Positions 9,511 to 19,715 of a DNA stretch of 64,000 bases are shown here, one piece after another. Position 1 is the stretch's first letter, and every line of letters begins with the position of its first letter. The translations under genes and the position numbers were made by a program. Source of the stretch: Spirabiliibacterium mucosae. Its GTDB lineage: Bacteria; Pseudomonadota; Gammaproteobacteria; Enterobacterales; Pasteurellaceae. The DNA lies in NCBI RefSeq assembly GCF_014884965.1, contig NZ_JABTBO010000011.1:1-64000 (forward strand). The letters are read 5' to 3'. The notes below the pieces were generated by a model, which searched no databases, was not told where the DNA came from, and saw only the letters and a list, made by a program, of their open reading frames with translations.

Positions 9511-10703
9511 CTATTGCTGTGCGTTGTCACGAATGATGCGTTGAATTAACGCGTCCGCCTCTTGCTGATTGTAATTAAGCGTGTCGGTGGCAAAGAGCGG
9601 TTCGCCTGAACTCACGGCGGCTAAATTGTCCCCTTCGCGCTCGGCGGTGTGCACCTCCACTTTGGCGGAAAGGCCAATGCGCAGTGGGTGTTTTTCAAGC
9701 TGCTCAGGCTCCAGCGCGATGCGCACAGGCACCCGTTGCACCACTTTGATCCAATTCCCCGTTGCATTTTGCGCTGGCAGCAGAGAGAACGCGCTGCCTG
9801 TGCCTGGCTCAATGCCCACCACGCGGCCGTCAAACTCAATGTCGCCATACATATCAAAATAGAGCTTCACGCTTTGACCTACGCGCATCTCTTTTAGCTG
9901 CGTTTCTTTAAAGTTGGCGTCCACCCACACCTCTTTGGTTGGGATGATCGCCATCAGCGGCGTGCCAACAGCTGCCATAGCGCCCACTTGTGCGCTGCGG
10001 CGTGCCACATGGCCACTGACCGGGGCAACCACTTGGGTGCGTTGCAAATCGAGCCACGCTTTGCGCAGTGCCACAGCGGCTTGCTGCACACTCGGTTGCG
10101 ATGGCAAATCGCTCTCACCCAACAACGCTTTGGTCGCCGCGAGTTGATCTTGCGCGGCTTTCAGCCCAGCGCGAGCAGCGGTGGCGTTGTCTTTAGCGTG
10201 TTGCAAAGCCTCTTTGGCGATGGCGCCACTTTTGCCTAACGCCACGCGGCGGTCAAGGTCGGCTTGTGCTTGGTTGTAGGCAATTTGCTTGGCCTCAACC
10301 ATCGATTTAAGTTGTGAAACTTGAAACCGCAACTGCCCGATTTGGCGCACGGCACTGGCTAAATTGGCCTTAGCTTGTTCAAAAGCCAGCTTGGCGTTGG
10401 TGTCGTCCAAGGTGAGCAACACATCACCTGCGGCAACATAATCGGTGTTTTCATAATTGATGCTGGCGATGTTGCCTGGCACTTGGGCGGAGACCATTAC
10501 TTGGTTGCCGTTCACGTAAGCATCTTCCGTTTCTTCATAACCTTTGAGGAAGAAAACCAATAAGCAAAGCTGGCAATGGCAATCACAATCAGCACCAGCA
10601 CAAAAATGCTCAGGGCTTTTTTGCGTTTGCGGCTTTTGCTGGTTTTGGTTTTGCCTGGCTGGGCGTTTGGCTCTTGCTCAGGCACAGTTGGAGTGTTTGA
10701 CAT
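9511..10703 (-). pseudogene. emrA: Membrane fusion protein EmrA, interrupted by a frameshift
   Basis: EmrA bridges EmrB to the outer membrane channel. The N-terminal part (start 10703, MSNTPTVPEQEP, AAGG upstream) has a basic cytoplasmic stretch and one membrane helix (SIFVLVLIVIAIASFAYW). The rest (frame ending at 9511) begins LKGYEETEDAYVNGNQ and contains the barrel-sandwich hybrid halves, a long coiled-coil hairpin with many QA repeats and the APVSGHVARR return strand. The two frames meet at an A4 run at 10553-10556 (T4 on the coding strand); one extra T gives YW-F-F-F-LKGYEET and a 397-residue protein, close to E. coli EmrA (390). As read, the periplasmic part is severed from its anchor. 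Confidence 0.88.
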
Positions 10704-10728
10704 AGGTTTACCTTTTATTATTGTTGTT

Positions 10729-11223
10729 TTATGCAACGCCAACGTTATTGGCTAATTTATGCAAAATGGCATAAAGCTGCTCAATTTCTTGTGGGCTTAA
10801 GCCTTCAAACGCGGCGTTGATATTCTCCCACTGCTTTGGCAGGCGGGCGTTGATGAACTCATGCCCCTCTTCGGTGAGCTTGAGTAAAAAGCAGCGGCGA
10901 TCGGTTGGGCTCATCACCCGCTCAATCCAGCCACGCTCGACTAAATCATCGGAAATGCGCGTGGCGTTGGTGCGCGATGAGCCTAAAATTTCGCTCAGTT
11001 TTGACGGCTGAATGGTGTAATCCGGCTGGGTGAACAGCACGGCCAGCGCCATAAACAAAGTATCATTAAGCCCCCACTGTTTGAGCAATTTGTTGCGATG
11101 CTCCAAATAGCCATTGACGGTGTGCATCATCAAGCGGATGGTGAGGACTTTTTCAATCGGCATATCCGTTTCTGATTGAGCACACTGTTTTATTGAATTC
11201 TCAATATCGGAAAAATTAATCAT
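10729..11223 (-). CDS. mprA: MarR-family repressor MprA (EmrR)
   Basis: MprA represses the emrAB pump operon and lets go when it binds drugs or uncouplers. The 164-residue product has a winged-helix core with KLSEILGSSRTNATRISDDL as the recognition region and RVMSPTDRRCFLLKLTEEG as the wing with the conserved D-R pair; E. coli MprA is 176 residues. The ATG at 11223 has GAAGGAG upstream; the longer open frame codes a hydrophobic stretch from the promoter region and is rejected. It is first in the mprA-emrA-emrB operon, as in E. coli. A candidate operator is at 11271-11288. Confidence 0.9.
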   Translation of the reverse strand: MINFSDIENSIKQCAQSETDMPIEKVLTIRLMMHTVNGYLEHRNKLLKQWGLNDTLFMALAVLFTQPDYTIQPSKLSEILGSSRTNATRISDDLVERGWIERVMSPTDRRCFLLKLTEEGHEFINARLPKQWENINAAFEGLSPQEIEQLYAILHKLANNVGVA

Positions 11224-11270
11224 CGGTGTATCTCCTTCAATCAATACGCACTTAATTATAAACGCGATAA

Positions 11271-11288
11271 TAATAACTAAAGTTACTA
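11271..11288. promoter_or_regulatory. Candidate MprA operator overlapping the mprA promoter
   Basis: TAATAACT and AGTTACTA are 8-bp inverted arms (7 of 8 match) with a 2-base spacer, the usual shape of a MarR-family site. They lie just upstream of a perfect TATAAT for the mprA strand (11255-11260), covering the likely -35 area. Confidence 0.45.
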
Positions 11289-11388
11289 TAAAAGTAAATA
11301 ATCTTTCAGAGATTCCGTTTGAGCGCCCGCACATGCTGGCGAAAAATGCTGCAAATACCTCAAAAGCGTGAAATAGTTGTTAAATTTT

Positions 11389-11404
11389 TGCGAACAAGAT
11401 CAAC
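11389..11404 (+). promoter_or_regulatory. Candidate CRP site upstream of dctP
   Basis: TGCGA-N6-TCAAC at 11389-11404 matches 7 of the 10 half-site bases of TGTGA-N6-TCACA. It lies about 60 bases before a possible start point set by TTTACT (11422-11427) and TATTGT (11444-11449), a usual distance for CRP activation. The assignment is by pattern only. Confidence 0.4.
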
Positions 11405-11475
11405 TTTTCACAAAAAGGTAATTTACTAAAATTTATCCGTTGCTATTGTATAGATGCAATGAAAGCAACTCGTAA

Positions 11476-12504
<1,029 letters not shown>

Positions 12505-12514
12505 TCCAACTATA

Positions 12515-12537
12515 AAAGTGCGGTTCGACCGCACTTT
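12515..12537 (+). terminator. USS hairpin between dctP and dctQ (possible partial terminator)
   Basis: AAAGTGCGGT and ACCGCACTTT with a 3-nt loop, 10 bases after the dctP stop and 24 before the dctQ start. No long T tract follows, so some transcription would continue. Such a hairpin could make binding protein outnumber permease. Confidence 0.6.
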
Positions 12538-12561
12538 GTCCTACCTTGAGAAGGCATAGTT

Positions 12562-13185
12562 ATGCAGTGGTTTAATTACTTTTGGGGAAAATTAGAAGAA
12601 TTTATGATCGCAACTTCACTGGCGGCCATGACGCTGGTGACGTTCAGCTATGTAATGTTCAACAATCTCTACACGCCGTTTTATGATCTCGCTGACGCAT
12701 TCCCCTCGCTGGAAGGCATTTTTTTGCCGATTGGTGATTTTTGCATCACCGTGGCACAAGAGATGACCTGGAGCGTGGCACTGACCAAATTGCTCTTTGC
12801 GATGTTGATCTTTTTTGGCGCCTCTTATGGTGTGCGCACCGCCGGCCACATCGGCGTGGATGCCATCGTGAAAAAATTCTCAACACCGGTGCAGCGCGTG
12901 GTGAGCATCATCGCCTGTGCGGCCTGTTTGATTTATGCAGGGCTCATCACCTACGCCAGCTATGAATGGGTCAAAGCGCTATTGATTGCCAACGTCGGCG
13001 CCGACGATTTGCATGATTTCGGCATTCAACTATGGCACATCGGGCTTATCATTCCAATCGGTTATGGCATGATTTTTGCACGCTTTTTAGAAATTTTTGT
13101 TCGCATCTTGCAAGGTAAACAAAACGACCTTGGCCTCGCCGATGAGGCAAAAGACGCCGTGAAATTGCAAGAAGAGCATCATTAA
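12562..13185 (+). CDS. dctQ: TRAP transporter small permease DctQ
   Basis: DctQ is the four-helix small membrane subunit that joins DctM and docks the binding protein. The 207-residue product has four hydrophobic segments (for example ATSLAAMTLVTFSYVMFNNL and LLFAMLIFFGASYGVRT) with the family pattern of a polar loop GVRTAGHIGVDAIV after the second. GAGAAGG precedes the ATG. dctM follows after 9 bases. No abnormal features were noted. Confidence 0.88.
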   Translation: MQWFNYFWGKLEEFMIATSLAAMTLVTFSYVMFNNLYTPFYDLADAFPSLEGIFLPIGDFCITVAQEMTWSVALTKLLFAMLIFFGASYGVRTAGHIGVDAIVKKFSTPVQRVVSIIACAACLIYAGLITYASYEWVKALLIANVGADDLHDFGIQLWHIGLIIPIGYGMIFARFLEIFVRILQGKQNDLGLADEAKDAVKLQEEHH

Positions 13186-13194
13186 GGAGCGGTT

Positions 13195-14477
13195 ATGACG
13201 ATTTTATTTTATTCGCCTGTTTATTTATTTTAATGCTCATTGGCGTGCCGATTGCCGTCGCGCTCGGGCTTTCAGGCTCATTAACCATTATTTTCTTCAG
13301 TCAAGACACCTTAAGCTCGGTGGCCATCAAACTGTTTGAAACCTCTGAGCACTACACCTTGCTGGCCATCCCGTTCTTCTTGCTTGCAGGTGCGTTTATG
13401 ACCACCGGCGGCGTGGCGCGGCGTTTGATTGACTTTGCTAACGCCACCGTGGGGCATATTCGCGGCGGCTTGGCGATCGCCTCAGTGCTCTCGTGTATGC
13501 TCTTCGCGGCCTTGTCAGGCTCCAGCCCAGCCACCGTGGCCGCAGTCGGCTCGATTGCGATTGCCGGCATGGTGCGCTCTGGCTACCCGAAAGAGTTCGG
13601 CACTGGGATTGTGTGTAACGCCGGTACACTGGGGATCTTGATCCCGCCATCGGTGGTGATGGTGGTGTATGCCGCTGCAACGGAAACCTCCGTTGGCCGC
13701 TTGTTTATGGCCGGCGTAGTGCCAGGCTTGTTGCTCGGTGGCGCATTGATGATCGGCATTTATCTGGTCGCACGCATCAAAAAATTGCCAGCGCTGCCAC
13801 GCGCCAGTGTGCGTGAGTGGTTCTCCTCCGCGCGCAAAGCGCTGTGGGGCTTGATTTTGATGGTGATTATCTTAGGCGGGATTTACAGCGGTGCCTTCAC
13901 CCCAACGGAAGCAGCGGCGGTGGCAGCGGTGTACTCGTTCTTTGTCGCGGTGTTTGTGTATAAAGACATCAAACTGCGCGAGTGCCCGAAAGTGTTGCTG
14001 GAAGCCGGCAAGCTGAGCATTATGCTGATGTTTATCATCGCCAACGCCATGCTCTTTGCCCACGTGCTCACCACCGAGCAAATCCCGCAGCAATTGACCA
14101 ACCTTGTGGTGGAAATGGACTTGCAAGCGTGGCAATTCCTGATTGTGGTCAACATCATTTTGCTGATGGCGGGCGCGTTCATGGAGCCGTCTGCCATCAT
14201 CTTGATTTTGGTGCCAATCCTCTTCCCAATCGCCACCCAATTGGGCATCGACCCAATCCACTTGGGTGTGATCATGGTGGTGAACATGGAAATTGGTATG
14301 ATCACCCCACCGGTGGGCTTGAACCTGTTTGTCTCTTCTGCCATCACAGGCTTGACCTTGCCACAGGTGATCAAAGCTGCCATGCCGTGGCTGCTGCTGA
14401 TGCTGACCTTCTTGATCGCGATAACCTACATCCCAGCCATCTCACTGGCCTTGCCAAACTGGATTGGCGCGATGTAG
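13195..14477 (+). CDS. dctM: TRAP transporter large permease DctM, frameshift in codon 5-6
   Basis: DctM forms the sodium-driven transport channel with about 12 helices. The ATG at 13195, with AAGGAGCGGTT before it, reads MTILF and then slips out of frame, meeting a stop at 13231. The rest of the gene is in another frame from about 13209 on (LFACLFILMLIGVPIAVALGLSG shown in part), with GGGVARRLIDFA-type and LCNAGTLGILIPPS-type family segments (here VCNAGTLGILIPPS) and NMEIGMITPPVGLNLF near the end. One extra T in the T4 run at 13207-13210 restores a 427-residue DctM. If the sequence is right, translation could only begin at the ATG at 13233 inside the first helix. Confidence 0.88.
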
Positions 14478-14495
14478 CCCTGCCCAGACACAAAA

Positions 14496-14521
14496 ACCGC
14501 ACTTTAAAGTGCGGTTTTTTT
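14496..14521. terminator. USS palindrome terminator between dctM and HxlR gene
   Basis: ACCGCACTTT directly abuts AAAGTGCGGT (14496-14515), a perfect 20-base palindrome with T7 on the plus side and A5 before it, so it can act on both strands. The HxlR stop codon lies inside it. Confidence 0.85.
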
Positions 14522-14839
14522 CTGCCCATATTGGCGCTTGTACTGCTCTCCCCACTGAGCCAGCTGCGCAAGAATTGGCGCCAATGTTAACCCTAATGAC
14601 GTGAGCTCATATTCCACTCTCGGCGGCACTTCTGGGTAAACTGTGCGGCTAACCAAGCCATGCTCTTCCATCAGCCTTAAATTCGCGGTCAATACTTTTT
14701 GCGTGATGTTGCCAACCGATCGCTTGAGCTCACTTGAGCGTAATTTGCCATTCATCAAATCGCGCAAAATGAGCACTTGCCATTTGTTACCAATAAACAA
14801 AAGTGCGGTTTCAACCGGGCAATCTGGTAAATTTTTCAT
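14504..14839 (-). CDS. HxlR-family winged-helix transcriptional regulator
   Basis: The 111-residue product has the HxlR pattern: a Cys near the start (PDCPVETALLFIGNKW), ILRDLMNGKLRSSELKRSVGNIT as the helix-turn-helix area, LTANLRLMEEHGLVSRTVYP as the recognition helix and wing, and VEYELTSLGLTLAPIL. Members often sense electrophiles or oxidants through the N-terminal Cys (here C7) and control a divergent oxidoreductase. That matches the neighbour at 14978. The last codons (KTAL) come from an uptake signal. The sensed compound is unknown. Confidence 0.88.
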   Translation of the reverse strand: MKNLPDCPVETALLFIGNKWQVLILRDLMNGKLRSSELKRSVGNITQKVLTANLRLMEEHGLVSRTVYPEVPPRVEYELTSLGLTLAPILAQLAQWGEQYKRQYGQKKTAL

Positions 14840-14977
14840 AAAAAATTCTCGATAACATACTGATTATTAAATAAAGATACAAAAGGTCACTATATGACTT
14901 TAAAGTGCGTACTTCTTTTTAATTTTGTATTCACCTATGATAATCATCACCTGATTCACAAACAAGAGGAAATCATC

Positions 14978-15613
14978 ATGAAAATTGCAATTTTAGCCGC
15001 TAACGGCAAAGCAGGCCGAGCTATCTTACAAGAAGCAGTCAACCGTGGGCATGACGTTTGCGCATTCTCCCGCCAGCCAATCACGCTTGAGAATATTACG
15101 TTTGCACACCAACAACGTGATATTTTTGATCTCACGACTGACGACTTCAAACCCTTCGATGTCGTGATAGACGCCTTCGGCGTATTCCAAAGTGAGCTCC
15201 TCGATGGCCACACAACCCATTTGGTGCATCTTGCTCAACAATTATCAGGGTTGGAGACGCAACTGGCTGTAGTGGGTGGTGCGGGGAGTTTGTATTTGGA
15301 TGAGCAACATCAAACACAACTTAAAGACAGCCCAACATTCCCAGCCGAGTTTGCGCCACTGGCAACAGCACAAGGGGCAGGCTTGACCCGATTGCGCACA
15401 TTCAGTGCTGTCAATTGGCTCTACTTAAGCCCTGCTGCTGATTTTCAAGCCGATGGTGAGCGCACTGGGCAGTATCAGCTTGCCGGTGAACGATTCACCG
15501 TTAATGACAAGCAACAAAGCACTATCAGTTATGCTGACTATGCTATTGCCATGCTCGATTTGGTTGAGCAAAAGCGCTATGTCCGTCAACGTTTAAGCGT
15601 GCTCGCGCCATAA
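14978..15613 (+). CDS. NAD(P)-binding oxidoreductase, atypical short-chain type (YwnB/NmrA-like)
   Basis: The 211-residue product begins MKIAILAANGKAGRAI, a dinucleotide-binding loop of the atypical SDR type (A-x-G-K-A-G), followed by VIDAFG and AVVGGAGSLYLDE, where classical active-site Tyr is not evident. Proteins like Bacillus YwnB and Staphylococcus homologues share this pattern; their substrates are unknown. It is divergent from an HxlR regulator with 138 AT-rich bases between them, the usual layout for a stress-induced reductase under HxlR control. AGAGGAAATC lies before the chosen ATG. It has no perfect uptake signal inside and only a degenerate one after its stop. Confidence 0.8.
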   Translation: MKIAILAANGKAGRAILQEAVNRGHDVCAFSRQPITLENITFAHQQRDIFDLTTDDFKPFDVVIDAFGVFQSELLDGHTTHLVHLAQQLSGLETQLAVVGGAGSLYLDEQHQTQLKDSPTFPAEFAPLATAQGAGLTRLRTFSAVNWLYLSPAADFQADGERTGQYQLAGERFTVNDKQQSTISYADYAIAMLDLVEQKRYVRQRLSVLAP

Positions 15614-15618
15614 TGGAA

Positions 15619-15643
15619 AACCGCACTTTAACGTGCGGTTTTT
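15619..15643. terminator. Imperfect USS hairpin terminator
   Basis: AACCGCAC (15619-15626) pairs with GTGCGGTT (15633-15640), followed by T residues. The right copy has one changed base (ACGTGCGGT). It lies between the oxidoreductase gene and the convergent asmA-like gene, whose stop touches its right end. Confidence 0.7.
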
Positions 15644-16925
15644 ATTGCTGTTGTTTTTCAAGCCAAGCTTTGGCTTTGTTTTTTAGCTCTTGGCCAAGCC
15701 CTTTGTCTAACCGCACTTTGTATTGCAGCGCGCCACATGGGCCGAAAAGTGACAGCGGCAAGGCGAGGTTTTCAAACTCTGCGCGGCGTGCGTTGAGTTT
15801 AAGCTCAAACACACATTGGTGGGTGTCTAAATTCACTTTGCCCGCGCCGTTGAGGGCGAAAATGGCGTTGCTCCCTTGCATTTTGCGGAAATAGAGCTCA
15901 TCGCCACGCCAATCTAGGCTGACATCCAGCTGCTCAAGCGGCAGCTGTTTTTCACTGAGTTTGTCGGCGTTGTAGTACTTCACGGGCACATATTGGCCGA
16001 GAATATCAAGCAAGTTCAAGCTATTGGCGCTGGCATCACGGATTTGCAGCTGCATCTGCCCTTGCAGTGGGGTGCGCGCTTGGCGCTCAATGCGCCCTTC
16101 AAGCTGCGCGCGGCCTTGCACAATCACTGGGCGGTCGAAAAAGGTAAACCACGGCGCGAGATCCAAATTCTCCCCCGAGAGTTCACTGACCACGCGCTCA
16201 CCCTCGCTGTGCTCACGCAGCAGCAATTTGCCTGCGTGTTGATAAAGCGCCACTTCAAGGCGTGTTGCGCCTGCTTGGCGGGCGGGCACGTTGACCACCG
16301 CTTTGTCGATCGGCATTTGGTTGAGCGCACCTTGGCGCATGAACAGTTGCAGCGCTTTGTCTTGAAACGCCACACTCAGCTCACGCGCCTCTAGCGCAAA
16401 AGATTTAAGGGTTTCGCGATAACTCGCGCGGCTTAGGCGGAACACGCCTTGGTGGATTTTCACACCATTGTTAAAGCGCTGCAGCCAGCCACTGAGCGCG
16501 ATGGGGTTTTCGCCGTAGTAGCCTTGCAGTTGCACCTTGCCAAAAGCGTAGTTTTTGGGGTCAATTTCATCAATGTGTAATCGGATTTGCTCGGCTTGCA
16601 CATCGCCGTGCTGCCACCATTGGCCGTGGGTGACCAGCACCTCGCTGATGGTGTCTTGCAGTGTGAAAAGCCGCCACCAGTCAATGCGCAGCGCCACAAG
16701 GCCGGCGCGAAGTTGGTGCTCGTCAAGCTGATAGCGCACATTGGCGATGCGCAGTTCAGGCGCTGGCCACACGCCAAAACTCAGCTCACCAAAGGTGAAA
16801 TTGGGCACTTGGCTTAGGCGCGCGGCCAAGTTGGCTTTGGCTTGTTGCAGCTGGCTAAAGCCCAAATAGCCAAGCCCTGCCAGCGCCAGCACGCCAAGCG
16901 CGCCATAAAGCTTGCCACGGCTCAC
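15642..16925 (-). CDS. asmA: AsmA-family inner-membrane-anchored protein
   Basis: AsmA-like proteins have one N-terminal membrane helix and a large periplasmic beta-groove region and are linked to lipid transport and outer-membrane assembly. The 427-residue product starts with a helix ([18 protein letters not shown]) and continues as beta-rich sequence with the C-terminal repeat [20 protein letters not shown] and [13 protein letters not shown]. It is shorter than E. coli AsmA (617), so it may be a trimmed paralogue. The gene order asmA, dcd, udk is the same as in E. coli, which supports the name. Its start overlaps the dcd stop by 4 bases (ATGA), so they are likely co-translated. Confidence 0.72.
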   Translation of the reverse strand: MSRGKLYGALGVLALAGLGYLGFSQLQQAKANLAARLSQVPNFTFGELSFGVWPAPELRIANVRYQLDEHQLRAGLVALRIDWWRLFTLQDTISEVLVTHGQWWQHGDVQAEQIRLHIDEIDPKNYAFGKVQLQGYYGENPIALSGWLQRFNNGVKIHQGVFRLSRASYRETLKSFALEARELSVAFQDKALQLFMRQGALNQMPIDKAVVNVPARQAGATRLEVALYQHAGKLLLREHSEGERVVSELSGENLDLAPWFTFFDRPVIVQGRAQLEGRIERQARTPLQGQMQLQIRDASANSLNLLDILGQYVPVKYYNADKLSEKQLPLEQLDVSLDWRGDELYFRKMQGSNAIFALNGAGKVNLDTHQCVFELKLNARRAEFENLALPLSLFGPCGALQYKVRLDKGLGQELKNKAKAWLEKQQQ

Positions 16926-17509
16926 GCTTTGTCCTCATCAATGCGGCTGGCCACCGCACTTTGCTGATTTTTGTATTTTGCATTCGGGCGATGATTATAC
17001 GGCCGCGCCGCCGCGCCGCTGAGAATTTCAAAACTCAAGGCGCCAATCACCATTTTCGGGCGCAGCGCCAGCGGCAGCTTGCCCGAGTTGTAGAACTCGA
17101 GCACAATTTTGCCCTCCCAGCCTGGGTCAATGCGATGGGCGGTGACGTGCACCATCAAGCCAAGGCGGGCAAGCGACGAGCGGCCATCAAGCCAGCCGAT
17201 CACATTCGCTGGCAATCTTACCGATTCATAAGTAGTCGCCAGCGCCAGCACACCTGGGTGGAGGAAAAAGGCCTCATCATCTTGCAAGATAATTTCATCG
17301 CTCATCACGCTTTCCAGCTGGCGAGAAACCGCCTCTTTTGGGCCACTGAGGTCAATATAAGGCGCGCTGTAATCCCGAAACACGCGAAACGAATGCCCCA
17401 AGCGCACGTCCACCGTAGCGCCGTTGATTTTGTCATTGCCTGGGCGCGGTTCGAGCCCAATGGTGCCGTTGTCTAAATAGGCCTCAATGTCCGTGTCGCA
17501 TAATCTCAT
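16922..17509 (-). CDS. dcd: dCTP deaminase
   Basis: Dcd turns dCTP into dUTP, the main route to dTTP in enteric-type bacteria. The 195-residue product (E. coli 193) has [15 protein letters not shown] at the start, the trimer-interface and active-site segment [21 protein letters not shown] and the catalytic Glu in [11 protein letters not shown]. It sits between udk (9-base gap) and the asmA-like gene (4-base overlap), so all three form one minus-strand operon devoted mainly to pyrimidine salvage. Confidence 0.96.
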   Translation of the reverse strand: MRLCDTDIEAYLDNGTIGLEPRPGNDKINGATVDVRLGHSFRVFRDYSAPYIDLSGPKEAVSRQLESVMSDEIILQDDEAFFLHPGVLALATTYESVRLPANVIGWLDGRSSLARLGLMVHVTAHRIDPGWEGKIVLEFYNSGKLPLALRPKMVIGALSFEILSGAAARPYNHRPNAKYKNQQSAVASRIDEDKA

Positions 17510-17518
17510 CGCCCACTC

Positions 17519-18169
17519 CTATTTCAAAATTTGCAAAATTTGCGCTTTGAGCATATTGATTGCAATGCGGTTTTTGCCGCCGCGGGGCACAATCACATCC
17601 GCAAACTGCTTTGACGGCTGGATAAATTGCAAAAACATCGGGCGCACCGTTTTGCGGTATTGCGACACCACCGATTCCATCGAGCGGCCACGCTCTTGCA
17701 TATCGCGCTGCAAACGGCGGATAAAGCAAATATCCAGCGGCGCATCGACAAAAATAGACGTGCTGATTTCATTACGAATACGCTCATCGGTGAGCAGCAA
17801 AATGCCCTCGAGAATAATGATCCGCTTTGGTTTGAAGGTGTGGGTTTTGTCGGTGCGGGTGTGCTCAACGTAGTCGTATTCTGGCACCTCAATCGCGTAT
17901 CCTGCTTTAAGCTGTTGCAAATGGTGCACCAATAAGTCGTGATCCATCGAGCTTGGGTGGTCGTAGTTGGTTTGAATCCGCTGCTCAAAGGTCAAATGGC
18001 TTTGGTCTTTGTAGTAGGAATCTTCACTGATAATGCCAATTTGGTCGTCGCCGCCAAACTCTTCACACAGCTCTTTGTGAATGGTAGAGGCGATCAAGCT
18101 TTTGCCCGAGGCCGAGGCGCCCGCAATGGCGATAATAACAGGTTTGTGAGGCATGGTTGAATCGGTCAT
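17519..18169 (-). CDS. udk: Uridine kinase
   Basis: Udk phosphorylates uridine and cytidine with GTP or ATP in pyrimidine salvage. The 216-residue product has the P-loop GASASGKS at residues 17-24, [16 protein letters not shown] for the sugar/base pocket, [12 protein letters not shown], and [12 protein letters not shown]. coli Udk is 213 residues. AGGAAACC precedes the ATG. It is first in the udk-dcd-asmA operon. Confidence 0.96.
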   Translation of the reverse strand: MTDSTMPHKPVIIAIAGASASGKSLIASTIHKELCEEFGGDDQIGIISEDSYYKDQSHLTFEQRIQTNYDHPSSMDHDLLVHHLQQLKAGYAIEVPEYDYVEHTRTDKTHTFKPKRIIILEGILLLTDERIRNEISTSIFVDAPLDICFIRRLQRDMQERGRSMESVVSQYRKTVRPMFLQFIQPSKQFADVIVPRGGKNRIAINMLKAQILQILK

Positions 18170-18214
18170 AATGGTTTCCTGCGTACGTTTTGCAAATTAT
18201 AGCAAGTTTCACCC

Positions 18215-19213
18215 TTAGGCAAAAGCGCGATAAACTTTGAACTTGCTGCTTTGCGCCAGCACCTCTACGCGCCCAAAGGCACGCGCAAGCATATCGGGGT
18301 AAGGCAAAAAGGCATTGGCTACCAGGCGCAGCTCGCCGCCTGAATATAAATGCGCTTTGCTTTGCGCAATCAGCCGCTCGCTGGCGGCATAGGCGGTGTC
18401 TATCCCATCATGAAACGGCGGGTTGGAGATGATGAGATTAAATTTGCCCTCAATCTGCGAGAACACATCACTGGCCACCACCTCGCCATGCAGGCCGTTC
18501 TCCGCCAAGGTGCGCTGGCTGGAGGCAATTGCCATGGCGTGAATGTCGCTTTGCAGTAGCTCAATGGCGGGGTTTTTCTGCTTGATATATGCGCCAATCA
18601 CGCCCGCTCCGCAGCCCACGTCCAACACGCGCCCTTTGACCGCACTTTGCAATGTGGAAAGTAAAAGTGCGGTGCCCGCGTCCAATTCCCCCGCGCTGAA
18701 CACCCCGGGCAGGGCGCAGACGCGCAAGCCTTCAAGGCTGGCGGGCGCATAACAGCGCCAGTGCTCCTCGGCTGAAAACTCCGGCACTCGCTCAAGGGTG
18801 AAATGATAAAGCCCGCAGCGGCGTGCGGAGTCAATTTTTTGAATCGATCCAAACGGTGCCAGCAGGCTTTCCACCGAGCGCACACCAGCGCGATTTTCCC
18901 CGACAATCAGTGCGCGTTGGCCCACAGGTGCCAGGCTGAGCAATTGCAGCAGCTCAAAGCGCACTTCTTGCTTGTTTTTGCCCCAATAATAGATCAATAA
19001 ATCCGCCTGCCAGTCGCTCGGCTGGCCGAACTGGGCATTATCCAAAGTGCGGTTTTGTGCGAGGTAATCAAAATAAAAACTGCTGAGCGACACCGCACTT
19101 TGAGCGCTGAGCTGCGCCGGCAGGCTGTCGCGCACAACGCCGGCAAAATGGAGCGAACGGCCTGCGAGTAAATCTCGCTGGCGGGTGAGCACTTGGCTTT
19201 CAACACTTAACAC
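18215..19213 (-). CDS. rsmC: 16S rRNA (guanine-1207-N2)-methyltransferase RsmC
   Basis: RsmC methylates N2 of G1207 in 16S rRNA of the 30S subunit. The 332-residue product has the two-domain form of the family: a degenerate N-terminal half and a C-terminal SAM domain with VLDVGCGAGVIGAYI and the catalytic NPPFHDGI motif. A GTG start at 19213 (LSVESQVLTRQRDLLAG) is used, with AGGA upstream; E. coli RsmC is 343 residues and starts similarly. It is divergent from holD, as in E. coli. Confidence 0.94.
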   Translation of the reverse strand: MLSVESQVLTRQRDLLAGRSLHFAGVVRDSLPAQLSAQSAVSLSSFYFDYLAQNRTLDNAQFGQPSDWQADLLIYYWGKNKQEVRFELLQLLSLAPVGQRALIVGENRAGVRSVESLLAPFGSIQKIDSARRCGLYHFTLERVPEFSAEEHWRCYAPASLEGLRVCALPGVFSAGELDAGTALLLSTLQSAVKGRVLDVGCGAGVIGAYIKQKNPAIELLQSDIHAMAIASSQRTLAENGLHGEVVASDVFSQIEGKFNLIISNPPFHDGIDTAYAASERLIAQSKAHLYSGGELRLVANAFLPYPDMLARAFGRVEVLAQSSKFKVYRAFA

Positions 19214-19289
19214 TACAAATCCTATTCTTTATACGCTAAAATGGCGCCATTATAGCGCATTCTCGCAAAACTTACATTCAAGGGGCACT

Positions 19290-19715
19290 ATGTCACGCCA
19301 GCAGCAACTTTTGGCTCAAATGGGCATCACCACCTGGCAAATCCGCCGCCCGCAGGTGTTTCAAGGGGCGAGTTTGCTGCAACTCGGCGCGCAGGTGAAA
19401 TTGCTGATTATCCAGCCTCACGCCCAGCTGCCCCACCCGCTGTTTGGTGACATTTTACGCGCGCTGAACATTCGCGCTGAGCACTGCCACGTGGCCAGCC
19501 CCGAGCAACTGCCGCGCATTGCCTGTCAGCACCCGATTTCCCTCTGGTTTGTCGGCACGCCTGCCGTTGCGCCGAAATTCAACGCTCAATGCGTCACTAG
19601 CCAACTGAGCCTGCCTGATTGGGCACAGCTGAAAGCCAGCGCGCAGGCCAAGCGTGCGCTGTGGCACGATTTGCAAGCCAGCCCACTGCTTAAAGCGCAA
19701 GCCGATGACCATTAG
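19290..19715 (+). CDS. holD: DNA polymerase III psi subunit
   Basis: Psi (HolD) binds chi and the clamp loader and helps hand over from primase. The 141-residue product begins SRQQQLLAQMGITTWQIRRP, which matches the psi N-terminal peptide that contacts the clamp loader (LxQMGITxWxLRRP), and E. coli HolD is 137 residues. The ATG at 19290 has AGGGGC before it; the longer open frame has no support. Its last 11 bases overlap rimI, as in E. coli, where holD and rimI form one operon. Confidence 0.93.
   Translation: MSRQQQLLAQMGITTWQIRRPQVFQGASLLQLGAQVKLLIIQPHAQLPHPLFGDILRALNIRAEHCHVASPEQLPRIACQHPISLWFVGTPAVAPKFNAQCVTSQLSLPDWAQLKASAQAKRALWHDLQASPLLKAQADDH

Noticed and set aside
14925-14960. A GATAATCAT element between the HxlR and oxidoreductase genes as a Fur box
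   Set aside because: Only one and a half hexamers match, and the genes are not iron genes; the match is too weak to list.
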